Shown here: piece after piece, positions 53,299-63,521 of the stretch
How positions within the stretch are numbered: position 1 is the stretch's first letter
How the letters are laid out: each line of letters opens with the position of its first letter
Source: Agarophyton chilense
Taxonomy: Eukaryota; Rhodophyta; Florideophyceae; Gracilariales; Gracilariaceae
Direction of reading: 5' to 3'
Length of the DNA stretch: 64,000 bases
Assembly: GCA_030374765.1 (NCBI GenBank)
Contig: JARGXX010000068.1
Location: forward strand, 2,232,001-2,296,000
Notes under the pieces: generated by a model
Databases searched by the model: none
What the model saw: only the letters and a program-made list of their open reading frames with translations
Told to the model about the DNA's origin: nothing
Translations under genes and position numbers: made by a program

Positions 53299-53411
53299 GA
53301 GGTTTATTACGTCTACCTTCTAAGGTTGAGCGTCACCACGCTCCCTACGGTTGAGCGTCACCACGCTCCCGAGACAAGAAAGTAGCATACCCCAGAGGTG
53401 ATTGTACGACA
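53299..53411 (+). repeat. 113-bp hairpin repeat, copy 2
   Basis: Gap-free match to 28474-28586. It has two tandem units, both with the 6-bp stem GAGCGT-CACC-ACGCTC. As in copy 1, it directly follows a sequence ending in TACA. Confidence 0.85.
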
Positions 53412-53971
53412 GAGACTGGAACGAAAACTAATATAAAAACAACGACAACAACAACGACAATTTTTAATCGACGGGCATGCGAGACGTGCTTCCTATTCCA
53501 GGGGCGTCTGATATAAAGGACGGGGATACAAAGAAAGCAAGCGCAAGACAATGACAAAAGTGGAGACGCAAGAAGAAAGTTCAAAGTATACTTGAGGGAC
53601 TTCGAAGTGGGCTTACTTGCTTGTATGCCGGGCATGTCTACCCCTTTTTACCGGTTCAAGAGAGGAACGCTGTACAAAACCTGGGGAGCAATATCTTGCA
53701 AGGCATCGGGGAGGACTCATACCGCCGAAATTATTTCGTTGCGGAGGAGTCTGTAGGAGAGGTTGATTCTACGAATACAGTGACCCACACCAATGGGTCT
53801 GGCTGAATCCGGACCGAGTATCATTGCCAGAAAATGGTCTGTCAAACTCGGCTGATATTATCTCATTACTACCAGGGAATATGCAGCTACTATATATGAC
53901 TAGAAAAAATATCAGAGAAGATGAAGAGGTGAAGGGAGCTAAGAAGCCGTTTTGTGGGGTGAAGGGGAAAG
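53412..53971. other. Unassigned stretch before the RT frame
   Basis: Contains an (AAC)n/(GAC)n-rich run at about 53435-53460. A plus ORF at 53621-53806 may be eroded coding sequence upstream of RT. Otherwise nothing recognised. Confidence 0.4.
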
Positions 53972-54760
53972 ATTAAAATGCCCTGATTAGGAAACTGGTG
54001 AAAGGGGGGTTAGTAGATCTGAGGGAAAGAAAACCGAAAGTTGTAAATGGTGTTTTTGCGGTCCCTAAAAAAGAGGGAAAACAAAGGCTCATAATCGACG
54101 CCTGGAAAGCTAATCTTCAGTTCACCGACCTACCAAAAATCGAACTTCCTAACCCAGGGCATCTAGCGAGATTACACATCCCAGAAGGACGAACGCTTTA
54201 TGTTGGAAAGTCAGACATGGACAATCAATATCATCGAATGAGATTACCAGGATGGATGAATACGTATTTTGATTTGCCACCAATCGAAGTCGAACGAAAA
54301 AAATTATTCCCCGTCATGCTCTCAATGCCCATGGGGTGGTCACACTCCGTCTTTGTGGCTCAGAAAATCCATTTAGAAATATTAGCTCGCGCTAAGCTCT
54401 CCATGGACGACTGGGTAGCGGATTCAATTTCCGTTGGCGAATATAAATTCGGAGTTTACGTGGACGATTATTTTTCGTTTGGAACAAACAAAGAGATGTC
54501 GGAAAGAAATCTGCAGGCCTTGATAAAGGAGTCTGAGCGTAGCTCTTTGCCTTCACAAGCGACAAAAGTATCATGGCCTGCAGAAGAAGGAAGTACAGAA
54601 GTCTTAGGAAGTGAAGTCGGGAAAAATGGCGTATTGATGCCAAAGCGGGAAAAAATGAGAACGCTGATAACAATTACTGAAAACATGCTGAAAAAGAAGA
54701 TATGGAAGGTGCAAGAAGTACAAAGCATAATTGGAAAATGGGCGTGGAAAATGGGCGTGG
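53972..54760 (+). pseudogene. Reverse transcriptase of the DIRS-like element
   Basis: Open from the TAA at about 53971. Motifs: NGVFAVPKKEGKQRLIID (fingers), GKSDMDNQYHRMRLP (palm motif A with Asp), MSMPMGWSHSVFVAQ (motif B), FGVYVDDYFSF (YVDD catalytic box), then a thumb-like helix and IIGKWAW. The GW-S pattern of motif B and the YVDD box fit DIRS-type RT. The frame is lost at 54735-54773, where a 13-bp segment stands three times. Confidence 0.82.
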
Positions 54761-54773
54761 AAAATGGGCGTGG
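54735..54773 (+). repeat. 13-bp segment in triplicate that shifts the frame
   Basis: Three perfect tandem copies of AAAATGGGCGTGG. One copy would keep the RT and RNase H parts in one frame through a GKWAWFMLL motif. Two extra copies add 26 bp and change the phase. Confidence 0.88.
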
Positions 54774-55364
54774 TTTATGCTCTTAAGGAGGCCGCTCTTT
54801 TCGGTCTTCGAAAGAATACATTCCATTACGCCCTCGACCAAAGAATATGTTGGCGGCAACGTGGTTAGCCGGAAGGAGCTGGAATTAATTTTAAAACTAG
54901 CACCGTTGATTCGGATTAATATTTTTACGCCGTTCAACACAGCAATCATTTATAGAGACGCCAGCTTAATTTGTGGAGAAGTAGTTTATACCGAGTGCCG
55001 AGATCCTTTGAAAATTTGCGAAGGATCAGATCGGATTAAATGGACTGAAGAACAGGATTGGAAAACTGCGATACGACATCGTTGGAAAAAAAAACACCCG
55101 ATACACATCCTAGAGGGGGAGGCTGTCATTTTTGGTTTGCTTTGGCTTCTTCGAAATCGGAATAATTGTCAAACACGGAAAATTATGTTTATTGATAACC
55201 AGTCGCTTCTTGGAGCTTTGCTAAAGGGACGTAGCAGTAAGCGAAGCTTTAACCGAATTTGCAGACGCGTTGCCGCGTTGTTACTCGTTGGTGATTTCAC
55301 ATTGGATAATGTTTATGTCCCTAGCCGGAAAAATCTAGCCGATGAACCGTCACGGGCTTATTGA
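54774..55364 (+). pseudogene. RNase H of the DIRS-like element
   Basis: Continues the RT in another frame after the 13-bp expansion: RRPLFSVFERIHSI, IYRDASLICGEV (first Asp of RNase H), a HILEGEAVIFGLLWLL helix with the Glu, FIDNQSLLGALLKG with the second Asp, and VPSRKNLADEPSRAY at the end, the DIRS and related-element RNase H tail. Its stop overlaps the start of the recombinase frame by 23 bp. Confidence 0.8.
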
Positions 55365-56192
55365 TCTAGCTCACCGACGGGTAAAAGCGGCAACACTGCA
55401 GGGATACCGGAAGAACCTTTGTTATTTCGTGGAGTGGCTGCCGCAACAACCAGTCGCTCGCCGTCGATGTAGAAACGCAGAAGAAGTTGATAAATTGTTC
55501 ACGAGGTATTGCATTGATCTTCTTCATGGTAATCGGCAATCGAAGGCAGGGGGTGTAGCTCAGGCAAAATCAGCGTTGGAATTTTTTCTCCCCGAAATCA
55601 GCGAGAAATTAGTATTGGAAAATCAAAGTATACAGGGCTGTAAAGCATTGCGCCCTAACCTTCATTTTGGCGTGTGTCCGAAAATAGTTGTATACGGATT
55701 GGCATTAGATCTTTTTGAACACGGGGATCCGGATCTGGGGGTTGGATTGTTGCTGCTGTTTGATGGGTATCTCAGGCTAGGACATTTATTGCAGCTAAAA
55801 GTATTGGATGTCGCCATGTTGCCGCTAACCGAAACGCGGCCGCATTATGGGATGCTCAATATTGCGATAGCAAGACGTGGCCGTAACGAATCCATCACAA
55901 TAAGGCCGTATTTTTTGGCGGTTTTGCTGAAAAAGTTGTTTAGAAGAAGGAAGATGGCAGAAGCGAAAGGTTCTTTTCCCGTATCAACCGGCCCGGTTTC
56001 GGGCCGGCCTCCGAAGAGCCGTCGAATGTCTAGGGATTCCGTTCGCAATTACTCCAAACATGCTTAGGAACGGCGGGGCGACCAGCGATAAGCTTTATGC
56101 TCGCCTCGCCGACCAGGATATTAAATGCCGAGGACGTTGGCAAAGTGATAAGATTTTTAAGGGATATATTCAACCACATAAATTATACTAAG
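55342..56192 (+). pseudogene. Tyrosine recombinase of the DIRS-like element
   Basis: ATG at 55342, overlapping the RNase H end. The core-binding part spans about residues 1-130. GYLRLGHLLQLKVLDV holds the first catalytic Arg (the TGxRxxEL box). The frame stops at 56067, but another frame then reads MLRNGGATSDKLYARL, CRGRWQSDKIFKGYIQPHK, the HxxR, RGRW and catalytic Tyr region of YR retrotransposons. The His of HxxR is Asn here. Phage-type recombinases of this kind insert circular cDNA without target duplications. Dead through a frameshift near 56040-56060. Confidence 0.8.
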
Positions 56193-57505
56193 CGCTCAAT
56201 GAATTATCCCCTGCCCAACGTCAGTCATTTGAGGCGGTTTACACCAGGGCATACACATATTTCAACGTGCCGCCGCGAGATTGGGCTGGGGGTTTGGAAT
56301 ATGATTTGGAAACTTAAGCCGAAAATAGTTTTCGTTTAAGTCAGCTCGTCAGAATTCTGCACCCGACTTGCAGAATTCTGACACTCGGAATCAGTTTTCT
56401 GAAAAAATCGTTATAACAGAAAACTTTCTCCTGGAATATCCACTTAGAGCTTGGAACCTATATCAGAAGGATGGTTTGGATAGTAGTAGTGGACCTGGTT
56501 GTACGAATTTAATGGGTTTTGGTCTAAGATTGGCTTTTGGGGGTGGTGGTAAGCTGGCTGGGCCTTAGTTATTTTTTGGTTAAGTCGATCGGATGCCATC
56601 GCGTGGTAGTTTGAAAAACTATAGCTTCGTGTTAAAAATTGAAATGTTGTTGTCAAAGAATTATTTTTTACCTTGTCAATATTAGTTAGTTAAAAAATTC
56701 TAAGCGTAATAGTACGAGCGTAGCGAGCTGTCTTGTGGTCAATGAGAGGAAATGTTCAATACAAGAGACAAAATGCGCTTCGGTTTGCTTTCTATCTGTC
56801 GCTACGTATGTAGTATAGTAAGTTACACAGATGAGGTAATTATGTCACGTTATGGGCCTGGATAGTTGCTTGCATGCGCCGCGTACTACAGTAGATTATT
56901 TAGCAATTAGCTTAGCTTTTGGCTAATATTGCATTTTTTAAATATATGTAAGTGGATAGAGAGGCGCATCTCAAGTGCATCTCCTGGTGACCACGTGGGG
57001 AGGAGAGCTATCGCAGGTCGAGTGGCTCGTGGGATATATTTTCACCCAGCATGGCCACCCTGGTCAATGTTGTAAAGAAAAGCACCTATTAGACTAATTT
57101 TACCCCTTTTGATTTCTGCAGTCGACCATAATGGAAAAGCTAATGTCTTTATGGTTCTCCGGATCCGCAAGCGCTGTATATCATCGTCTAAAAACATGGT
57201 CCTAGTGAGGCCGCCGTTCCTGTTGTACCCTACAGTGACTGGTGCTGCCAACCCTTACAGGTATCCTAAATCTCCTCCTCCTAGGTCGAGCACATCCCGG
57301 TGCTCTCTAGAACCGTCAGATCTTACACCTCTCCCTATCGTTTTGATTTATACCGCAGAACAAGTCAGTGGTTTTAAAATCGGTATCAACATTTGTAACC
57401 TTAAAACATTTAAATTTTCGTTTGAATTGATTTTGGATCTTTTTATGTAGCATTCGGGAACTTCTCGAATATTGTTCAAAACTACACGCATAGAAGAGTT
57501 CTTTA
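56193..57505. other. Intergenic, no supported gene
   Basis: It may include the 3' terminal region of the DIRS-like element. Short ORFs only (up to 113 codons at 57109-57450), without motifs. Confidence 0.4.
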
Positions 57506-58408
57506 TTAGAAATCCAGTTTCAGTGTTGAAGTATCAGCATCCATGCTGGTAAAAAGGCCTTGAACAGTGTCATCGGTTGAATTTTCTGAACTTCCGTCAT
57601 TATTGTCTTCGGCTGTTTCTTCGATGTTGAAGAATGTGTCGACGTCCTCGATTTCTGAGTCATCTTCAACCTTTTTGCATAGTTTGTAAAGTACCTGCTT
57701 CAGAGCACGATTCTGATCGAGGTATTGCTTTGATTTAGGATAACACTGAACTCTTCTTGTAGCGATCCCGGCTAATTTTTTTGTATGGCGACAATTTCGC
57801 AAGATATGTCTCTTTTTACCACAGTTGAAGCAAGTTCTCTCATTCATCTTAGGCTTTGTATTGTTCTCATGACTGCCATATCTAGCAGGATTAATATATC
57901 GTTTTGATGAAAACTGACAGAGAACATCTGTGGACTTTGCTTTCTTAGAAAACTTGAATACATAAATGTACTTTCGTGAGTTATCCTCTCCCTTTTCACT
58001 CTGAATAGCACATTCCAGATGTGTGTAGAATTTTTTATAGGAAAGAGTTTCAGAGTCCAATGGGCTACTTGGATTTGTGATATTCCACTGAAGACTGTAG
58101 AGGTCTCGGTGCAGTGGGTATCCACAAAAATAACCGCGAAGAGCGGGTGTCGCCTTGCGAGCGACGGTTATTAGATAAGAAGAGTGTGTGGGGAAAGCAG
58201 CCAGGTGTGCCTGAACCTTGGCGGGAATACGTGTATTCACGAAGCCGATATCTACATGCGGCGGTACGTAATGCACACGAGATCGGCTCCACAACCCTTG
58301 TGACCACACAAATAACCAGGTGACAGTAGAGAAAACAACACATGCACCCACAGCAAGCTGTAGAAAAAAAGGGTTAACGGGCAACAGTAGAGGGTATCCT
58401 CGGAACAA
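57506..58408 (-). pseudogene. Zinc-knuckle (gag-like) protein remnant
   Basis: Open minus-strand frame of 300 codons with no ATG before the knuckle, so not an intact gene as seen. It contains RTCFNCGKKRHILRNCRH, a CX2CX4HX4C knuckle with an extra basic residue, followed by a coiled, acidic C-terminal tail (DNNDGSSENSTDDT). The N-terminal part has a hydrophobic stretch and FPTHSSYLI, unlike typical gag. It is likely a retrotransposon gag or related nucleic-acid-binding relic. Family undetermined. Confidence 0.5.
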
Positions 58409-58980
58409 GAGTCATATCTCAGAAAGGTTAAAAACTGAGGCTATAGGTGCCCCTTTGTGGTAAACCACTTTAGGATTTCTAGGACTCACCAAGATGGTGT
58501 TTTTGGTTCGTTGGTGGTTTTGGGCTGGCCTTCGCCGTCCTCACCTGGGCCTTGCGCCCTTTAATGTGCCAAGAGGCAAAGCAAGTACTGTACAGTAAGG
58601 CAAAAATGTGGCTTGCCACTACATAATTATCTAAATAATACCAAATAAATATATTTGGTGATGGCATCTTACAGTGTACACTAAATACAGTACTTCCTCA
58701 TTAGGTTTTTCGTGTCCCAATCTTTCCATGAAGTAATTCTTCTCATAACTTCTCGTAATCGAGTATAGCCCGAGCAATAGCTCATGAATGCCGTATTGCG
58801 ACTTCGTAGTATTTCGATCGGTCGAACTCAGGTGCATCCAGAATGCTCCATATCCCTCCCATGAAGAGCGGAGCCCCCGCGACGCATTGTCTATGAAAGC
58901 ATTCGCAGCGCGCTTCTGGGACATTCCGAGTCTTCTTTTCGTATCACAACCTTTTGTTTTCTCACTCGACCTTGCTATCA
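58409..58980 (-). repeat. Probable 3' LTR side of chromovirus element 2
   Basis: Read on the minus strand, GGAATAGGGAGA (polypurine tract) is followed at 58980 by TGATAGC, the arrangement seen in element 1 (GGGGGAGA then TGTAGAG). The sequence from 58980 leftward would be the 3' LTR. Its other end cannot be fixed because the matching 5' LTR lies outside the window. Confidence 0.4.
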
Positions 58981-58994
58981 TCTCCCTATTCCAT
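58981..58994 (-). promoter_or_regulatory. Candidate polypurine tract of element 2
   Basis: The minus strand reads GGAATAGGGAGA directly before TGATAGC, 33-47 bp from the antisense ATG at 59028. Confidence 0.45.
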
Positions 58995-59027
58995 CCTTCA
59001 AACTTTTCTTGTATCCGACATCTCGCG

Positions 59028-60685
59028 ATGAGCAACCTTCCGTCTTACGTGGTCAATCCACCGACGTCCTATGATGATCTAGACAACCCTCCGTTTCAGA
59101 AGACTTCTGCGCCGCCTAGAGGTTCCGCTCCACTCTCTCGAACTGTCCCTTTTCCGTAATCGGCTTCCAGTCCTGGTCCGGCATACCTTTCCTCCAGAGC
59201 AGCTTTTCTGCAACCTGCGTCCTCCTCCGTACAGAGGCTCCCACATTACGCGGACTTCGTCGGCCGAGACTCCCTGCAGCACTCCGCATTATACGCGCGA
59301 GCACCTTGGTTTTTCCCTGCGGCTCTCCACGACGAAGCTCTGATGAATCAGTATGTGGTCGCCGGTTGCCTTCTTGATGGTATCCCATGGCATGCGTTGT
59401 TTAAAACAGATTGGTTGAGACATTGCGCCGTCTCAAACAATGCGATCAGTCGCTTCGGAAACGAGAGCCTGCTCAAGGCGCGCGAATGATTCACCCGCCC
59501 GGTGTACCAGCGATTACGCCGCATTATCGGCTGGGTGCCTCTCAATGAGGATTGGCAATTCGATACCTGTTGCACCAGAACAAATGGCGAGGCCTACTCG
59601 TATGTCGAGAACCTAGCGGCTTTGGATGTCAAAAGTTGGCGCGGTGTTCGTGGAGTATCCAACGGGGTCCTCTGTTCCGACAGTCCTCAATTACGCGCAA
59701 AAATTCCGCTATCTCCGCAAACGGGATAATCTGTATTGGGAACTCCCCCGCTGCGAACACCGTACCAGATCTTGACTGGGATACTTGGTTCCATACCAGA
59801 TGCTCGAAGTGGACCGAATTCGGTATAACTCGCACGTCGGGCGCTACGTGCCGATTCCTCTATACTGACTGACATGAGATCGAGAGTTCTCGTGGCTGTC
59901 CTGTGGAGCTTCCTCCTTCAATCACCTACGTAGGTTCCCTACTCGCGAATGATCCGTTTTCCGGGTATCGGGTAGTCGTCTACAGTTAATTCATCGCAAA
60001 GATGGTCGTGTTCATCCTTTGGGATGTATACGACACATATCTTTTGTTATATATGAGCTCGATTGCTCGACCATTTGCGAGAGAACTCGATCTGTCGCTC
60101 GTCTTGGGCTCACGTGGCAATCATGAAGAGTTTCCGCGCCTGATGAATGTCATCGACCAGATTGACTGGACCTTTGTTCCTTCTAAACAGCAGGCTGGAG
60201 GACGTCCTCGTCGCGACTATTCACCCGGAAGAACCGGTCCCGGTGGTGACTTTGTCTGGTACGACCCCTGGACTAACCAGCGTATCGACGGCGATCACAT
60301 CAAAGTTCTGCGGGAAACTCCGCCAGCAATGCCTCCGACCCAGCCGACTGGTTACATACACGAGCCAACTGCTCAGAATGCCGACGCACTCGTTGACGAG
60401 ATGCAAATATTCGATTACGCTGAAGAGCCGGACGAGGTCATCCTCGAGGATCCCGCTTTGGGTGAGAACGACGGCATAGAGCCAGTGGTCCCTGCAGCGA
60501 TGCAGAACGCTGTACCTGAGCCTTTTCGACCCTCAGCGGCTTCCCACGATGCTGAGCTTGGCAATCTGAGACAGTTCCTCGAAGACGCTGGGATTCCTCC
60601 CCACCTTGTTCAAGGAAATCGACAGCAGATGCTGAATCTCTTGCGCTCCTCAATGGGTATCAATCCGGATAACCCGAACCCCTAA
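59028..60685 (+). pseudogene. Antisense ORF of chromovirus element 2, homologous to that of element 1
   Basis: Starts ATG at 59028 and runs opposite to the pol of element 2. It is broken by stops (59157, 59488) and shifts of frame (about 59640 and 59890, with further stops between), then open from 60002 to 60685. Homology to the element-1 antisense protein runs in order: YARAPWFFPAALHDE (59292) with YSRAPWFHPTAVRDD; GYLVPYQMLEVDRIR (59779) with GFLVPYPHVELERIR; a VELPPSI..YVGS block (about 59910) with AELPPCIYYIGS; NVIDQIDW (60146) with NVIDNTQW; SPGRTGPGG with SPGRYDPGS; PTGYI with PTGFI; and DAGIPP near the C-terminus with NAGIPIPP. The last 227 codons remain open. Function unknown. Confidence 0.82.
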
Positions 60686-60894
60686 CTTTCTTGCCCGTGG
60701 GCACTATCACAAACCGACTAGCGGTAGTCTTGAGATAACCAAAATAAAACACTTTGATCTCCACTTCTTGTAGACCTTCACTTCATTCTTCTTCCTCCTG
60801 GAGTTACTTCATACTTCTGTAGGCGTCAGACTGGATCAGGCTCTCCTGACACAACCAAACCGAAGAGAGCGTCATCAATAGTGTCTGGGACATC
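60686..60894. other. Convergent gap between antisense ORF and chromodomain
   Basis: About 210 bp between the ends of the convergent frames, with a TTCTTCTTCC pyrimidine run near 60785. It is the counterpart of the 430-bp purine-rich gap in element 1. Confidence 0.5.
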
Positions 60895-61062
60895 CAGTTT
60901 AGCACGTCGGCAGTACGCGAGCACGCGTGATCGTGGTAGATTGCGTATGGGCTCCCATGTATCGTCTTCGGGTTGATACCCATACCAACGCACTTTAAAC
61001 AGTAAACTGTTGTCCTTGGCCTACCATCCATGATCTAGAATGTGTTCGATGACGTATTCCAT
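60895..61062 (-). pseudogene. Chromodomain of element 2
   Basis: The minus-strand frame reads MEYVIEHILDHGW, a TAG at 61023-61021, then [18 protein letters not shown] followed by [18 protein letters not shown]. This is a canonical chromodomain, with the YxVE start, KVRWYGY strand, TWEP and a closing helix. It shows that element 2, like element 1, is a chromovirus. One in-frame stop. Confidence 0.85.
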
Positions 61063-61204
61063 CTCCTCAGTTGCGGAATTCTCAGTCGGGGTGACACTCC
61101 TGTCAACAGGTTCCGTAGCGTTAGCTATAGCGTTCGGAACCGTTTCATCACCATCTGTTGTCTCATCCACATCCGGGGCTCTCAAAGCCAGTCGTCTGGT
61201 TTCC

Positions 61205-62107
61205 CTATATCTTTCCGGTCTGCCCGGTGCTTCCAACTTCCTTCTCGGATTTTCCGAACCTCGCGGCGAAAACGCGACTTAACTTGCCATTGTACCCCTT
61301 AGGCTTGCCCCGTTGGGCTTCTTCTCTTCCGGATTTAAGGTGTCCGGATGTTCTGGGGGTAGCCCCAAATGCTCGGTATCCGCGTGCAACGAATTGCTTG
61401 CCATTATCTGTGAGCAGAGTATCCGGTGGTCCGTAGTAATAAACGCAATGGTGGATAAACGCTCGTGCTATCACGGAAGCAGTAATCCGTTTCAGCAGAA
61501 TAGTCTTAACCAGCTTGGAGAAGCGGTCAGTTATTACCAAGAGTTTTCTGTTCCCCCGCTTCGAGCGGATCAATTCCCCAAGTATGTCAATACTGACATA
61601 CTGTAGAGGTGCGATTGCTGGGAACAGCTACAGTCGCTTCTTCTTTTTTCAGAGCTTCACTGTATTCTTCGCGCACGTTACGCACATCTTAGCTGTCGCA
61701 TGACAGTCCTTTTCCAAAGTTGGCCAATAAAAGTCCCTTCTGAGGGTTAGATACAGCTTCGTACCTCCTGGATGACCAGACATTTGCGAATAATGTGCCA
61801 AATTCAGTACTCTGCTCTTGAGGGCGTGTGGTATCATGATTTGCTCATTCGATACAACAGTTCGAACAACGATTCCTCGATCTTCGAGACGAAAAGGCAA
61901 CACCTCCCCCCCGTTAAGACGAGAGCGGATAGCCGCGCAGAAGGCATCTATGACTTGTTCACTTAATAGCTCTTCAAGAGAGATTCGTTCGAGTTGATCT
62001 CTTGGATCAGTGTCCGTAGTCTGGAATACCAGTAATTCTTTTTGATAATCCTCCTCTTCTAGATCTTCTAGTTCTTCTTCTTTCGTTCTCAAATTCTCCG
62101 CTACCAA
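61205..62107 (-). pseudogene. Integrase of element 2, internally deleted
   Basis: 62107-61649 reads the zinc-binding N-terminus: LNLAHYSQMSGHPGG and CVTCAKN (HHCC), with YLTLRRDFYWP between. 61573-61205 continues with LLVITDRFSKLVKT and LLTDNGKQF (second catalytic Asp), but then jumps to unrelated Arg/Gly-rich sequence. The block with the catalytic Glu (GxxERxNR) is missing, so a deletion has removed the end of the core and the C-terminal domain. A stop and frame change also lie around 61574-61648. Confidence 0.8.
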
Positions 62108-63512
62108 ACATGGTATCTCATCATCGATTTACAATTGGGTTTCTCCCAAGGTTTCAAGTCGCAATAACGCCTCGGCATGTACATTTGAAGATCCCTTCTT
62201 GTAGTTGATTGTAAACTCAAATTCCGAAAGGCGCAGACGCCATCGCATTAAGCGTCCCTATGGATCGGTAATCGACATGAGCCATCTGAAGCATGAATGA
62301 TCGGTATTGCCCGTAAAGTGAGCACCCTATAGGTGAGGTCTGAGGGTTGTGAGAGCCCAAACCATAGCAAGGCATTCCTTTTCTGACACAGAGTAGTTCT
62401 TTTCTGCCTTGTGCAGTGTTCTAGACCAGTATCCAATAGGATGTCGTATGCCGTCTTCGTGCGTTTGAAAAAGGGCACACCCTATCTGATAATCGGTAGC
62501 GTCCGTATCGACGGAGTAAAGAAGATCCGTTTTCGGAAGAGATAACACAGGAACTGTGGTCAGCACGTGTTTTAGCTTTGCGATAGCTTCCGTTTCGGCT
62601 TCTCCGAATTCCTTCAATTGAACGGGTTGTCCCTTCTTCAATAAAGCATTAAGGGGTGCAGCGATATGCGAGTAGCGCGACACAAATCGTCTGTAGACGT
62701 TACAAAGTCCGAGAAAAGATCTCAATTGCGTCTGCGTTCGCGGAGGTTTGAACTCACGAATCGCAGCGTTCCGCACTTCTTCCATTTCCAGTTTCCCTGG
62801 CTTTATCCTGTGTCCCAGGTATTTCCTTGGTCCGTGAACCATTCACACTTCTTGATCTCTAATGTAATTCCAGCTTGCTGTAACTCCTCGAGGATTCCCT
62901 CAACATTTTCGAAATGGTCCTCCATATTCTTCCTGAAAATGATGATGTCATCCAAGTAAACAAAACATGTTTTCCACTTATACTGTGAAATATTATATCC
63001 ATAGCACGCGGAAAAGTCGCAGGGGCGTTGGTCAAACCAAATGGCATTTGCTTAAAGCAATACAGGCCGGCGTGACACGCAAATGTAGTTTTATCTTGGT
63101 CTTCTGGGGCGAATGGTATCTGCCAGTGTCCCCAATTTGCGTCAAGCGTAGTAAAAACATTGGCTTCTCCAAGACTATCGACGCATTCATCCATACGCGG
63201 TAATGGGTACGTATCCCTCACAGTTAATGCATTCAGTTTTTTGTAGTCAACGCAAAAGCGTAAAGAACTATCTCCCTTGAGAAATAGGACCACTGGGGAC
63301 GCCAAAGCTGACTGAGCTGGCTTAATAATTCCCTTCTCCAGCATGGAGTCCACGTGTTCTTTCTCGATCTGACGAGTTGGCAGGCCTGCCCAATACGGTA
63401 AGAGAGCGATGGGTTGTGTACCCCGTACAACGTCAATATGATGTTCCATAGCCGCGATCTTGCCAATGTATCCACTCCACATATGTAAAAACTTCAGCAT
63501 CAATCTGCGCAA
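62108..63512 (-). pseudogene. Reverse transcriptase and RNase H of element 2
   Basis: 63512-62859: FCVDYKKLNALTVRDTYPLPRMD, CFKQMPFGLTNAPATF. At the YLDD box the frame changes (a different frame carries YLDDIIIF) and continues to 62842-62327: YLGHRIKPG, SFLGLCNVYRRF, VDTDATDYQIGCALF and HPIGYWSRTLHKAEKNYSVSEKECLAMVW. The connection with YKKGSSN (about 62215) leads into integrase. Clear Ty3/gypsy RT and RNase H, collinear with element 1 but strongly diverged. Confidence 0.9.
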
Positions 63513-63521
63513 TCTTCCTTT

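Larger units (their letters stand above)
51731..56192 (+). mobile_element. Tyrosine-recombinase (DIRS-like) retrotransposon, decayed
   Basis: A gag-like ORF, reverse transcriptase, RNase H and tyrosine recombinase follow in order on the plus strand, in the layout of DIRS-superfamily elements. There is no aspartic protease and no DDE integrase. About 1.1 kb of unrelated hairpin-rich DNA (52832-53971) sits between gag and RT. Terminal or split repeats were not recognised, so outer borders are those of coding relics. Inactivated by an in-frame stop in gag, a slippage frameshift before RNase H and a frameshift in the recombinase. Confidence 0.8.
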
